Shown here: positions 1 to 8,495 of the stretch, piece after piece | Layout: each line of letters starts with the position of its first letter | Position numbering within the stretch: position 1 is the stretch's first letter | From: Balneolaceae bacterium | GTDB taxonomy: Bacteria; Bacteroidota; Rhodothermia; Balneolales; Balneolaceae | NCBI GenBank assembly: GCA_034521445.1 | Contig: JAXHMM010000004.1 | Span: forward strand, 1-64,000 | Direction of reading: 5' to 3' | DNA: 64,000 nt | Position numbers and translations under genes: made by a program | The notes under the pieces: generated by a model | Seen by the model: the letters and a program-made list of their open reading frames with translations, nothing else | Database searches by the model: none | What the model was told of the DNA's origin: nothing

Positions 1-1218
1 GAAGCGTGCCGTCGGCGCGTAGATTCTCCAGCAGCTGGTAGTGTGGCTGGGGCAGGCTGCCCGCCAGAGTCTCCACATCCTGCCGGCGCAGCACCAGGTT
101 CAGCAGCGAGGCACGGTAGCGCAGGCTGTCGGTTCGATCCAGTCCCTCCACGAAACCGTCGGCCGTCAGGAAACTCTCGCCCAGGCCAAAACGGAATTCA
201 TCCACCCAAAGGGAGTCGACGCGTCCCTCCGCGTGCAGGCTGAAATCGAGGGGGCGTCCCACCTCGGGGATACGGGGGAGAGCTCCCGGAAATCGTCCAG
301 CACCAGCCGGGAGGAGCCCAGGTTGAGGTCGTAATGGGCTTCCCTGAACTGTCGTGCCAGCTGGCCGGCATAGAGGTCCACTCCTTCCACCTCCCCGGAG
401 AGCTCCAGTTCAGAGTCGCCCAGCCTCAGGGTGAAGCCGTTGAACTCCAGAAAGCGGTTGTCGTTGTAGACCTGACCGCTGAGGGCGACGTCACCCGCCT
501 GCAGCTCGCCCACCTGCATGGAGAGCGAGCGGATATCCCAGAAACGCTGCCGCTCGGTGAGTTCCAGGAAAAAGGAGGCCTGCAGCTCACCGATTTCTAA
601 GGGCTGCGGCAGACCCGCGCGTCCGGCGGCCCCGTGGAGACGGTCCACGTAGACCGATCCGCCGGTGATGCTGACCTCGGGAGCGATGATACGTATGTTG
701 TGGAACCAGGAACGGGAGGTGGTTTCGGGCGCCGGGTCCCCCTCACGTTCTGCGGTGCGGATCGCGGCGGCCGTATCAGGCCGGGCAGGTGCCAGGGCCT
801 GGGCCCAAGTGTAGGCGCCGGTGGAGTCGGTGAGCAGTCGCAGCCGCGGTCCCTGCACCGAAAACCCGGTGATGCTGAGGCGGTTGCTCAACAAACTCCA
901 GGGATCGAGGGTTACGTCCACGCGCTCGACCGAGAGCAGGGTGTCGGCCCCGGCGGCGCCGTCCGTCCGGGCATGGGTCACGGTCACCTCATCCAGGCTG
1001 GCACGGAAAGGCAGGGTACCCCGGAGGCTGCCGACGTCAAGTTCGGAGCGGAAGGCCGTCCGGTAGTCGCGCTCCAGGCGGTCAACCAGCCAGGAACGGG
1101 TGGCTTCAAGCTGCAGCAGTCCGAAGGCAATGCCTCCGAACAGCAGCAGCAGAAGCGCCGCCCCGAAAACCAGTCTCAGCAGATAGGTCCAGGTGGTATG
1201 TAGCCAGCGTAGCAGCAA
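1..1218 (-). CDS. TamB/AsmA-like envelope protein, 3' end outside window, frameshifted
   Basis: N-terminal part of a large TamB (DUF490)/AsmA-like protein. Members of this family span the periplasm and move lipids or outer-membrane proteins. The sequence shows a single N-terminal membrane anchor (about residues 9-33) followed by beta-rich text with motifs such as LDEVTVTHARTD and repeated 'L..G.V..D' patterns. The start is TTG, 3 nt after the aroB stop, so it probably ends the rqcH-aroK-aroB operon. The frame breaks at 266-270, where a TCCCC run is one C short. Adding one C gives a continuous reading (SPEVGRPLDFSLHAEGRVDS...) that runs off the left edge of the window. The family call rests on the N-terminus only; AsmA-family is the alternative. 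Confidence 0.7.
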
Positions 1219-1221
1219 AAG

Positions 1222-2325
1222 TCAGGCGGGCGTGGAATTGATATTTCGAAATGCGTAGCGCCACGCCTCCCCGATCAGCTCCTCATCTTCGCAGGGTACC
1301 AGGCGTGGTTCGCCCCACCGGTCCAGCAGCACCAGCCGTATGGTGTGGTCTTTCACTTTCTTGTCTCTTTTCATGGCCTCGATCAGTTCCGGCACCCGAT
1401 CGGCGTAGCGGCCGTAGGGTGCGCGGTAGAGGGGAATAAAGGGTTCGAGCCGTCCGGCGTCCACCGGGGCGCCGCGCAGTTCGGAGGCCCGGCAGGCGGC
1501 GATCATACCCAGAAAAACGGCTTCCCCGTGGGAGATATTACCGTAACCTGCGATCTTTTCGAGGGCGTGTCCGAAGGTATGGCCGAAGTTGAGCCAGGCG
1601 CGCCGGCCCTTCTCCAGGGCGTCCTCCTCGACGATCTCCGCCTTGATGCGCGCGCTGCGGTGAATGAGGTCCTCCCAGCGCGGGGAGGGGACGAACCCCT
1701 GTCCGGCGGCTTCCTCGATCTCCCCGAACAGCTGCGGTTCGCGAATGGCGGCGTACTTAAGCACCTCCGCCAGCCCGTTGATCCACTCCCGCCGCTCCAG
1801 GGTCTCCAGGAAAAAAGTCTGCGCAAAGACGGCGTCCGGCTGGTGGAAAGCGCCCACCAGGTTCTTGCCCGCAGGGTGGTTGACCCCGGTCTTGCCCCCG
1901 ATGGAACTGTCGACCATGGCCAGCAGGGTGGTGGGCATATGCAGCAGCGGCACCCCTCGCAGCAGGGTGGCGGCGGCAAAACCGGCGAGATCGCCGGTCA
2001 CCCCTCCCCCCACGGCCAGCAGGGGTGTGCCGCGCTCCGGGGAGTTCTCCATCAGGGCGTCCGTCAGGCGCTTCCACTGCGACACCGACTTGCTGGACTC
2101 CCCCTCGGGCACCTGCAGGAAAACGCATTCGCGGAAGGACTCGCCGCATTCCGCCTCCAGGGTCTCCCCGTGAAGGCGCATCACCTTCTCGTCCACCACC
2201 ACCATGAGCCGTGCGTCGCCGTAGCGATCCCGACCGAAGGTGCGGAAAGAGTCCCATAACCGCTCGCCCACGCTGTAGCGGCTGGACCAGCGCCGTTCGG
2301 CGCCCAGTTCAAAGGTGTGAGACAT
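1222..2325 (-). CDS. aroB: 3-dehydroquinate synthase
   Basis: Second step of the shikimate pathway: DAHP to 3-dehydroquinate, NAD- and metal-dependent, cytoplasmic. Visible family motifs are GGGVTGDLAGF (about residues 106-116, NAD site), PTTLLAMVDSSIGGKTGVN (about 131-149), the metal-binding Glu in GLAEVLKYA, and NFGHTFGHALEK and SHGEAV, which carry the metal-binding histidines. The length (about 367 aa) is normal. I chose the ATG at 2325, which overlaps aroK by 17 nt, because family homology begins just after it. An in-frame ATG at 2355 with a closely spaced GGAG is an alternative. It lies between aroK and the TamB-like gene. Confidence 0.95.
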   Translation of the reverse strand: MSHTFELGAERRWSSRYSVGERLWDSFRTFGRDRYGDARLMVVVDEKVMRLHGETLEAECGESFRECVFLQVPEGESSKSVSQWKRLTDALMENSPERGTPLLAVGGGVTGDLAGFAAATLLRGVPLLHMPTTLLAMVDSSIGGKTGVNHPAGKNLVGAFHQPDAVFAQTFFLETLERREWINGLAEVLKYAAIREPQLFGEIEEAAGQGFVPSPRWEDLIHRSARIKAEIVEEDALEKGRRAWLNFGHTFGHALEKIAGYGNISHGEAVFLGMIAACRASELRGAPVDAGRLEPFIPLYRAPYGRYADRVPELIEAMKRDKKVKDHTIRLVLLDRWGEPRLVPCEDEELIGEAWRYAFRNINSTPA

Positions 2326-2887
2326 GAAGACGTATCTTGTCCATAAGTTGGTCAACCATCTGCTCCGGATCCTGCCGTTCGTCCGGGTCGAGACGCAGGC
2401 TCAGTTCGGCCTGCTCGTAGAGAGGGCGGCGGCGTTCGAGCAGGGCCTGCAATGCCTCCCTGCCCTTTTCGTGATCGGCCCCCGGCTCCCCCGCCGCGTC
2501 GGCCAGCGGTCGGCCGGTGTCCTTGCGAATACGCTCAAAGATAACAGAAAATGGGGTATCAATAAATATAAGGAGGCCGTTGAGCTTGAGATCATCCACC
2601 AGAGACTGGTTCTGAAGGGAGCCCCCGCCCAGGGCGATCACGCCGGACGCTTCACGCATGGCCTTCTTAAGCCAGGCGCGTTCGCGTCTTCGGAAGCCCT
2701 CTTCTCCCTCCTCCCGGAAAATCTCGGAAATCTCCATGTCCGCCTGCCGGGCCACGCGGCGGTCGAGGTCCGCAAAAGGCACCTCAAGGCGCTCGGCCAG
2801 CAGGCGTCCCACGGTGCTCTTGCCGGCGCCCATGAAGCCGCAGATCCAGATCCGTTCGGGAAGGTTGGGGATGTCGGTCCTGTTCAC
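2309..2887 (-). CDS. aroK: shikimate kinase
   Basis: Phosphorylates shikimate at the 3-hydroxyl using ATP, in the same pathway as the overlapping aroB. The 192-aa protein has the Walker A motif GFMGAGKST (residues 17-25), the substrate-binding DLDRR region (40-44), the GGGS loop (about 87-90) and the DTGRPLA lid segment. Length and motif order are typical. The start is ATG at 2887, 19 nt after the rqcH stop, so the four minus-strand genes at the left edge look like one operon. Pairing aroK with aroB is common in bacteria. Confidence 0.95.
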   Translation of the reverse strand: MNRTDIPNLPERIWICGFMGAGKSTVGRLLAERLEVPFADLDRRVARQADMEISEIFREEGEEGFRRRERAWLKKAMREASGVIALGGGSLQNQSLVDDLKLNGLLIFIDTPFSVIFERIRKDTGRPLADAAGEPGADHEKGREALQALLERRRPLYEQAELSLRLDPDERQDPEQMVDQLMDKIRLHVSHL

Positions 2888-2906
2888 GTCGCCGGGATTA
2901 TTCCAT

Positions 2907-4523
2907 TCAACGGCGGTGCTGCGCCCGCGGTTCCACCGGGGGCACCATCACCACCTGCTCGCGCTCCACCTTCACGGCGCCGGGTCCGGCCCCTTTGGGC
3001 TTTCGCACGTATTTGCGTTTGGTATACATGACGGGCGCGCTTTTCATTCCCTGCGCCTTGGAAAACCAGGCTGCAAAGCCCGCAGCCTGCAGGATGACCT
3101 CCTGCGGGGGATAGTCCGAGGTGTTGCCCATGCGGATCACCACATGCGAGCCGGGGACGCCCCGGGCGTGCAGCCAGACGTCTTCCTTATGGGCCAGGCT
3201 GGTAAGCTGGTCATTGCTACGGGCGCTCTTGCCCACCCAGACTTCGTATTTTCCCACCTTCAGCTTGCGGTAGGGGGAGGAGGCCACCTCGCCGGACTCG
3301 TTGCCGAAACCCAGCTCCTCCAGCTTTTCCCGGCGCTCTCCGAACCAGTCTTGCATCTCCCCCAGGTGCGTCACCTTCCCCAGCTCCTCCCGCAGCCGGC
3401 GCACCGCCTCCAGCTCCCTCTCCACCCGCGGGATCCGCCGGCGGGCCTCCTCGTAGTTTCTCCGGGCCGACCGGGCTTTCTCATAGTACTGTTCGGCGTT
3501 GCCCGAAAAGCCCCTGTTCGGGTCCACCGCAATGGAAATTTCCCGGTCCTCCTCGTAGATATCAGGCAGGCGTACAACGGTCTCCCCCTCCCCCGTCTCC
3601 AGCCGGGGCTCCAGCTCCTCGTGGGCATGGGCCATCAGCAGGTGGGCGCTGCGCTCGTAGGTGTCGGCCCTCTCCAAACTTCTGTCGGCCTGGCGTAGCT
3701 GCTCCAGGCGGCTCGCCTTTTTCGATTCCATGCGTTCCAGGAAGCGGCTCACCTTCTCACGGCGGTTGTTGAGTCTCCTCAGGTGCACGGCGTTGCGGTA
3801 GGCGTGCCGCACGGCGTCGTTCACCGAGTCGAAGGCCCGGTCGGTGGGCAGGTCGAGCAGCTCCTCGTCCCACAGCGTCAGGTCGCCGGTCTGCAGCACC
3901 CGCGGACAGGGCTTCTCCTTCATGGCACGGACGATGCGCTCGCCGAAGGCGACGGTCTCGGCGGCGTCCATCCCATCCACCGCGTGCTGCTCTACCAGGT
4001 GCGGCAGCAGATTGCGAGGCAGCTTGGGATGCAGACCGGTAAGTCGGTTCTTCGGGATGGCCCGCATGCGCGGCTCCTCATCCCTGTCCGGGGGGTGCGC
4101 CTCCGGGGGCGCCTCCCCGCGCACCTCCTCCGGATTCTTGAAGGCGTCAAGGATCTCCTTCCCGTCGGTGAGGTAGACGTTGGGACTGCCCCCGTAGAGC
4201 TTGAAAAGCAGGGAATACTCCCCTTCGAAACGAACCTCCCAGAGGCGGTCCTCCTCCGCCAGCCGGGTGCCCTCCACGCGCCGGCCCTCGAGCTCGCCGA
4301 AAAAATCCATCACGTTGCTTTTTTTCGGAGGTCTGTAGTCGTCCAGGAAGATCGCCGTCTCCGAGGGATTGGCGCTGAATATCAGCCGGTGGCGCTCCCC
4401 GCCGGCCTCCAGGTAGAGCTCCAGCACATCCTTGTGGGGACTTATCCCACGCAGGTATACTCCCCCCCGGATCTTTTCTTTTATCTCGGAGTTTAGATAT
4501 ATTAGGACGAAATAATTATTCAT
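2907..4523 (-). CDS. rqcH: NFACT-family ribosome quality control protein (RqcH-like)
   Basis: Members of the Rqc2/RqcH (NFACT) family bind stalled 50S-peptidyl-tRNA complexes and add C-terminal alanine tails. The 538-aa protein has an NFACT-N-like first part (about 1-220), a charged coiled-coil region (about 245-300 and 345-385) and an NFACT-R domain near the C-terminus (about 410-510) with the signature ...KSARSNDQLTSLAHKEDVWLHARG and PGSHVVIR. It is slightly shorter than the Firmicutes proteins. The basic C-terminal tail (YTKRKYVRKPKGAGPG) is also typical. It heads a likely operon with aroK and aroB and is divergent from the unknown gene at 4577. Confidence 0.9.
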   Translation of the reverse strand: MNNYFVLIYLNSEIKEKIRGGVYLRGISPHKDVLELYLEAGGERHRLIFSANPSETAIFLDDYRPPKKSNVMDFFGELEGRRVEGTRLAEEDRLWEVRFEGEYSLLFKLYGGSPNVYLTDGKEILDAFKNPEEVRGEAPPEAHPPDRDEEPRMRAIPKNRLTGLHPKLPRNLLPHLVEQHAVDGMDAAETVAFGERIVRAMKEKPCPRVLQTGDLTLWDEELLDLPTDRAFDSVNDAVRHAYRNAVHLRRLNNRREKVSRFLERMESKKASRLEQLRQADRSLERADTYERSAHLLMAHAHEELEPRLETGEGETVVRLPDIYEEDREISIAVDPNRGFSGNAEQYYEKARSARRNYEEARRRIPRVERELEAVRRLREELGKVTHLGEMQDWFGERREKLEELGFGNESGEVASSPYRKLKVGKYEVWVGKSARSNDQLTSLAHKEDVWLHARGVPGSHVVIRMGNTSDYPPQEVILQAAGFAAWFSKAQGMKSAPVMYTKRKYVRKPKGAGPGAVKVEREQVVMVPPVEPRAQHRR

Positions 4524-4576
4524 GCATTAGAGGAGTGACCCTGAACAAAAACCGTAACAATTTGCAGGTTCGGTGA

Positions 4577-5227
4577 ATGATCTATCCCATCTTTAATTCC
4601 GTTGTAAACTGCATTGAACAGGAGCTGAACAAGAGGGAAGCGGAAATCAAGACCTTCAAGACATGGAATGAAGATAGAATAAATGCCACAGGGTTGGAAA
4701 TTCTCATCGACCTCTCCGGGCAGTCCCATTTCCTCGACACCCTCTCCATCAATTTCGACTGGGACCGTTTCCGCGAGACTGTGCTGGCCCGTCAGCTTGA
4801 AGGCATGGAAGAGCATCCCTTCCTGCAGGAGGAGAACATGGTGAGCACCTCCATCGCACCGGTCATCGACATCGAAATCACCTGGATGTTCAACGAGGAG
4901 AAGTCCCAGCCGCAGGTGGAGGGCCACAGTCAGTCGCGCCGCCTGGAATCGGCCAGCGAGTGGATGGAAGAGATCAGCCGCGACGTGAACCAGCTGCTGG
5001 GGGACGACAACATCATCACCCGCTGGCATGTGGAGGTGGAGGGCGACAGCACCGACAAGTACCTCTCGGCTATCAATCTCATCTCCTATTACCAGTACAC
5101 CCTCTCCGACATGGAGAGCCTCAACGACGTACACCGGTTCGTGACCCGCCAGCTTCGCTCCCTGCTGGCCAAGTCGCGCAAGGTCAACAAGATCGTGGAC
5201 AACACCCTCGCCTCGGTGGCGGCCTGA
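4577..5227 (+). CDS. conserved-looking hypothetical protein
   Basis: A 216-aa soluble, acidic protein that I do not recognise. There is no signal peptide and no membrane segment. The N-terminus has a helical NREAEIKTFKTW stretch, the middle carries alternating hydrophobic positions (LEILIDLSGQSHFLDTLSINFDWDRF, described here as a pattern only), and the C-terminus is helical and basic (RQLRSLLAKSRKVNKIVDN). Codon use matches its neighbours and the frame is clean, so it is a real gene. It is divergent from rqcH with about 50 nt between starts, so the two may share regulatory DNA. No function is assigned. Confidence 0.75.
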   Translation: MIYPIFNSVVNCIEQELNKREAEIKTFKTWNEDRINATGLEILIDLSGQSHFLDTLSINFDWDRFRETVLARQLEGMEEHPFLQEENMVSTSIAPVIDIEITWMFNEEKSQPQVEGHSQSRRLESASEWMEEISRDVNQLLGDDNIITRWHVEVEGDSTDKYLSAINLISYYQYTLSDMESLNDVHRFVTRQLRSLLAKSRKVNKIVDNTLASVAA

Positions 5228-5371
5228 GCTCCCCTGCAGCGGACGCCCCTGCCCGCAAGCCTTTACCTACCCGCAAATTCTTCCGCCAAAGAAAAAGGCC
5301 CTCCTCCTTTCGTCCCGCACAGGGCGGGGAGAAAAGCGGCAGGGCCTGAATAGGCGTACGGTCGTCCCGCG

Positions 5372-5464
5372 CTACTTTTTCTTCTTGTGGCGGTTCTTGC
5401 GGAGACGCTTCTTGCGCTTGTGCTTGGAGATTTTCGCTCGTTTTCTCTTCTTTCCGCTGGGCAT
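5372..5464 (-). CDS. mS38 (AURKAIP1/Cox24)-like small basic ribosomal protein
   Basis: A 30-codon gene: MPSGKKRKRAKISKHKRKKR followed by LRKNRHKKKK. About two thirds of the residues are Lys or Arg, and the KISKHKRKKRLRKNRHK core matches the AURKAIP1/COX24 domain family, relatives of mitochondrial ribosomal protein mS38, annotated as very short proteins in Bacteroidota. It is preceded by a good Shine-Dalgarno (AAGGTGA, 5 nt before ATG). It probably binds rRNA in the small subunit; this is known for the family, not shown here. It sits between the unknown gene at 4577 and HU, transcribed leftward. Confidence 0.85.
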   Translation of the reverse strand: MPSGKKRKRAKISKHKRKKRLRKNRHKKKK

Positions 5465-5617
5465 AATAGTCACCTTCGTTTTAACAGTGATGGTTGGTCT
5501 CTCTCCGCCTCTGCGGTTCGTCACCGCCGGGAGCGCCAACCGGCACCCACGGTGGACGGGGGATCTTAAAGGCTGTCAAGATACGAACAATTCCGATATT
5601 TCCTAGTCCCGACCGGG

Positions 5618-5917
5618 TTATTCCTCCTCGCCATTCATCATCGACTTGTTGACCTCCTCCTTGAAGTCCTTCGACATCTTGAGGGTGGGTACGTACTGCT
5701 CGGGCACGATGACCTCCTCGTTGGTCTTGGGGTTGCGCGCCACGCGTTCGGCCCTCTTGACCACCTTGAAGCTGCCGAAACCGCGCAGCTCGATGTGTTC
5801 GCCGCGTTTCATGGCGTCGATCACGGTCTCCATGAAGCCGTTGACCACCGCCTCCGTCTCAACCTTGGTGAGTCCTGTCGATGAAGATATCACGTCTACG
5901 ATGTCCGCTTTCGTCAT
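5618..5917 (-). CDS. HU/IHF-family DNA-binding protein
   Basis: A 99-aa nucleoid protein that bends and compacts DNA as a dimer. The N-terminal helices (MTKADIVDVISSSTGLTK) and the beta-arm region GFGSFKVVKRAERVARNPKTNE are textbook HU/IHF. The DNA-intercalating Pro of the arm is present in RNPKTNE. The C-terminus is acidic (NGEEE). It is probably a single-gene transcript; about 200 nt of AT-rich DNA separate its start from the divergent symporter gene and should hold both promoters. HU versus IHF subunit cannot be decided from this sequence. Confidence 0.95.
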   Translation of the reverse strand: MTKADIVDVISSSTGLTKVETEAVVNGFMETVIDAMKRGEHIELRGFGSFKVVKRAERVARNPKTNEEVIVPEQYVPTLKMSKDFKEEVNKSMMNGEEE

Positions 5918-6119
5918 AACCAGTCACCTGTCTCGATTTAAAATTATTCCCCGTGAGGGGAACGTGCGCTTCTTGATCTGCAGTAAGCTTTTATTTTCTT
6001 CGATTTTAACGTTTTTTAATGTCACTTCAATGTCGAAACTTCATTTGAATCTAAAAAATTCAAATTTCTTTTATACTTTCATCCAAAATCGTTAACGAAC
6101 ATATCACCAACAGGAGCTC

Positions 6120-7787
6120 ATGGAGACATTTGAACGGGTCATAGCGTGGCTAGAAAACGCAATCTGGAACTTTCCTGAAGCGATGCCGGCCATGGTGGTC
6201 CTCCTGCTCGCCTTCGGCCTCTTCATCACCTTCCGCCTCGGATTCGTTCAGATACGGCGTTTTGCCCACGGCCTCAAGGTGGTCTCCGGCTTCTACGACG
6301 ACCCCGACGACGACGGGGACATCAACCACTTCCAGGCCCTCACCACCGCCCTTTCGGCTACGGTGGGCATCGGCAATATCGCCGGGGTGGCCCTGGCCAT
6401 TCACTACGGGGGACCCGGCGCGCTTTTCTGGATGTGGGTGACCGCCATCTTTGGCATGGCCATCAAGTATACGGAGGTAACCCTCGCCCAGGAGTACCGC
6501 GGCAAGAATCCCGACGGCTCGGTTTCCGGGGGACCCATGTACTATATCGAACGGGGACTGGGCTCCAACTGGAAGTGGCTGGCCGTGGCCTTCGCCATTT
6601 CCGCCGCCATCTGCGCCTTCCTTACCGGCAACGCCGTGCAGGCCAACACGGTGGCCGACATGATGAAAACCGACTTTCAGGTACCCGTGGCCATCACAGG
6701 ACTGATTACCGCCAGTCTGGTGGCCATGGTGGTGCTGGGCGGCATCAAGCGCATCGGTCGGGTAACCTCCCGCCTTGTGCCTGTCATGGGCATCCTCTAC
6801 GTGCTGGGCGCGCTGGTCATCCTGCTGATCAACTACGAAGCCGTGATCCCCTCCTTTGTGACCATCGTCAGCAATGCCTTCAACCCGCAAGCCGGCGCTC
6901 TCGGCGTGGGTTCGGGCGCCCTCATCTTCACCCTGAGCTACGGAGTGCAGCGAGGCATCTTTTCCAACGAGGCGGGCCAGGGATCGGCCCCCATCGCCCA
7001 CTCGGCGGCCAAAACCGACCAGCCTGTGCGTGAAGGCGTGGTGGCCCTGCTGGAACCCTTTATCGACACGCTGATTATCTGCACCATGACCGGCCTGGTT
7101 ATCGTCTCCACCGGCTCCTGGGACGCCCATCACCCCTCCTCGGTGGATCCTTCGGGTGACGTGACGCACTACACCTACACCGCCTCCCAGGAATCGCCGG
7201 GCATGGAGAGTGACGCGCCGGTGCTCTATTTCGAGAACGGCATACCCGTAAACGGCACCATGTACTATAACGAATTCCCCGCCGACACCATGTACGTGGA
7301 TCAAGGCTACTCTACGCCCTTCAACGGCCGCATTGAGCTGCAGCAGAACGAGGAGGGCGACTACATGGCGGTAAGTACCTTTACCGACGACGACAGCCGT
7401 ATCACCACCCTCTACGGGGGCGTCGTGCAGCTGGGCGCGCCGCTCACCTCGGCCGCCTTCGAACGGGGACTCGCCCCGCTGACTTCGGGCGGCGGCTACA
7501 TCGTGACCCTTGCCGTGCTGCTCTTTGCCATCTCCACCTCCATCAGCTGGAGTTACTACGGCGACCGCGCGGCACAATACCTCTTCGGCTTCGAATCCAT
7601 CTTCTGGTACCGGATCGCCTTTGTAGGCATGCACTTTTTCGGAGCGGTGGTCTCGGTGGCCGTGATCTGGAGCTTCGGCGACGTGATGCTGGGTCTGATG
7701 GCCTTCTTCAACATCATCGCCCTCTTCGCCCTCTCAGGCGTAGCCTACAAGATTCACAAAAAGTACTTTGAGAATACGGACGTATAA
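6120..7787 (+). CDS. sodium:alanine symporter (AGCS family)
   Basis: Inner-membrane amino-acid/Na+ symporter of the alanine or glycine:cation symporter family (TC 2.A.25). The 555-aa protein has about ten hydrophobic segments and the family motifs TALSATVGIGNIAGVALAI and GGPGALFWMWV, followed by SGGPMYYIERGLG and FSNEAGQGSAPIAHSAA. It differs from the usual 450-500 aa length through a hydrophilic, acidic insertion (about residues 345-455) rich in Asp, Tyr and Thr, presumably outside the membrane. The start is ATG at 6120 after CAGGAG. The AAGTC repeat tract follows it directly. Confidence 0.93.
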   Translation: METFERVIAWLENAIWNFPEAMPAMVVLLLAFGLFITFRLGFVQIRRFAHGLKVVSGFYDDPDDDGDINHFQALTTALSATVGIGNIAGVALAIHYGGPGALFWMWVTAIFGMAIKYTEVTLAQEYRGKNPDGSVSGGPMYYIERGLGSNWKWLAVAFAISAAICAFLTGNAVQANTVADMMKTDFQVPVAITGLITASLVAMVVLGGIKRIGRVTSRLVPVMGILYVLGALVILLINYEAVIPSFVTIVSNAFNPQAGALGVGSGALIFTLSYGVQRGIFSNEAGQGSAPIAHSAAKTDQPVREGVVALLEPFIDTLIICTMTGLVIVSTGSWDAHHPSSVDPSGDVTHYTYTASQESPGMESDAPVLYFENGIPVNGTMYYNEFPADTMYVDQGYSTPFNGRIELQQNEEGDYMAVSTFTDDDSRITTLYGGVVQLGAPLTSAAFERGLAPLTSGGGYIVTLAVLLFAISTSISWSYYGDRAAQYLFGFESIFWYRIAFVGMHFFGAVVSVAVIWSFGDVMLGLMAFFNIIALFALSGVAYKIHKKYFENTDV

Positions 7788-7789
7788 CT

Positions 7790-7870
7790 TATAAAGTCTG
7801 GTAAGTCCTAAAGTCTAGAAGTCGGGAAGTCTGAAAGTCGGATAGTCTTGAAGTCTGAAAGTCGAAGAGT
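7790..7870. repeat. AAGTC short-repeat tract between symporter and upp
   Basis: Immediately after the symporter stop lies a run of imperfect 7-9 nt repeats with core AAGTC (AAAGTCTGG, TAAGTCCT, AAAGTCTAG, AAGTCGGG, AAGTCTGA, AAGTCGGA, and so on). It continues to within a few bases of the upp start. All copies have the same orientation. A second tract of the same type lies at 14836-14980. No gene, hairpin or terminator is evident inside this copy. Confidence 0.85.
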
Positions 7871-7877
7871 CGATAAG

Positions 7878-8495
7878 GTGACCGTGGTGGACCATCCCCT
7901 GGTGGCGCGCGACGTCACCCTGCTGCGCGATGCGGGCAGCGGGGCCGACGCCTTCCGCCGGGCACTGCACCGGGTTTCGCTGGCCCTAGCCATGGAAGCC
8001 CTCCGCGGGGCGCCCACCGAGGAATGCCGCGTGAAGACGCCCATCCGTGAGACCACCGGGCGGCGACTATCCGGAGACGTAATCGTGGTGCCCATCCTGC
8101 GGGCCGGTCTGGGCATGGTGGACGCCTTCCTGCAGCTGCTGCCCGAAACGCGGGTGGGTCACCTGGGCATGTACCGCGACGAGGAGACCCACGAGCCCGT
8201 GGACTACTACGCCAACATCCCCGGCGGGGTGGAGTCGGCCCTGGTGCTGGTGGTCGATCCCATGCTGGCCACCGGCGGAAGCGCCTGCGGCGCCCTCTCC
8301 CATCTACGCAGGCGGGGCGCACAACATTTACGTTTTATTTCGTTAATTTCAGCGCCTGAAGGGATTCGCAAGCTCCGGGAACAGCATCCCGACGTGCCCC
8401 TGATCACCGCCGCAATTGACGAGAAACTGAATGATGAGGCCTTTATCGTACCGGGACTGGGTGACGCGGGGGACCGCTATTTCGACACCCTCTGA
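7878..8495 (+). CDS. upp: uracil phosphoribosyltransferase
   Basis: Pyrimidine salvage: uracil plus PRPP to UMP. Motifs visible are VVDHPLVARDVTLLRD at the N-terminus, VPILRAGLGMVDAF (uracil/PRPP region), the PRPP loop LVVDPMLATGGSA, and a C-terminal VPGLGDAGDRYFDT uracil-binding segment. The length (about 205 aa) is normal. I chose GTG at 7878 because homology begins there. An in-frame TTG at 7848 lies inside the AAGTC repeat tract and would add repeat-encoded residues. No strong Shine-Dalgarno is seen, so the repeat tract forms the leader. The lptC gene starts inside its 3' end. Confidence 0.93.
   Translation: MTVVDHPLVARDVTLLRDAGSGADAFRRALHRVSLALAMEALRGAPTEECRVKTPIRETTGRRLSGDVIVVPILRAGLGMVDAFLQLLPETRVGHLGMYRDEETHEPVDYYANIPGGVESALVLVVDPMLATGGSACGALSHLRRRGAQHLRFISLISAPEGIRKLREQHPDVPLITAAIDEKLNDEAFIVPGLGDAGDRYFDTL

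Noticed and set aside
5297-5347. Terminator between the unknown gene and the mS38-like gene
   Set aside because: AGGCCCT and AGGGCCT could pair, but the loop is long and no T-tract follows on either strand.
6150-7634. 494-codon minus-strand frame opposite the symporter
   Set aside because: Gly/His/Val-rich text without hydrophobic segments or motifs; the plus-strand symporter explains the region.
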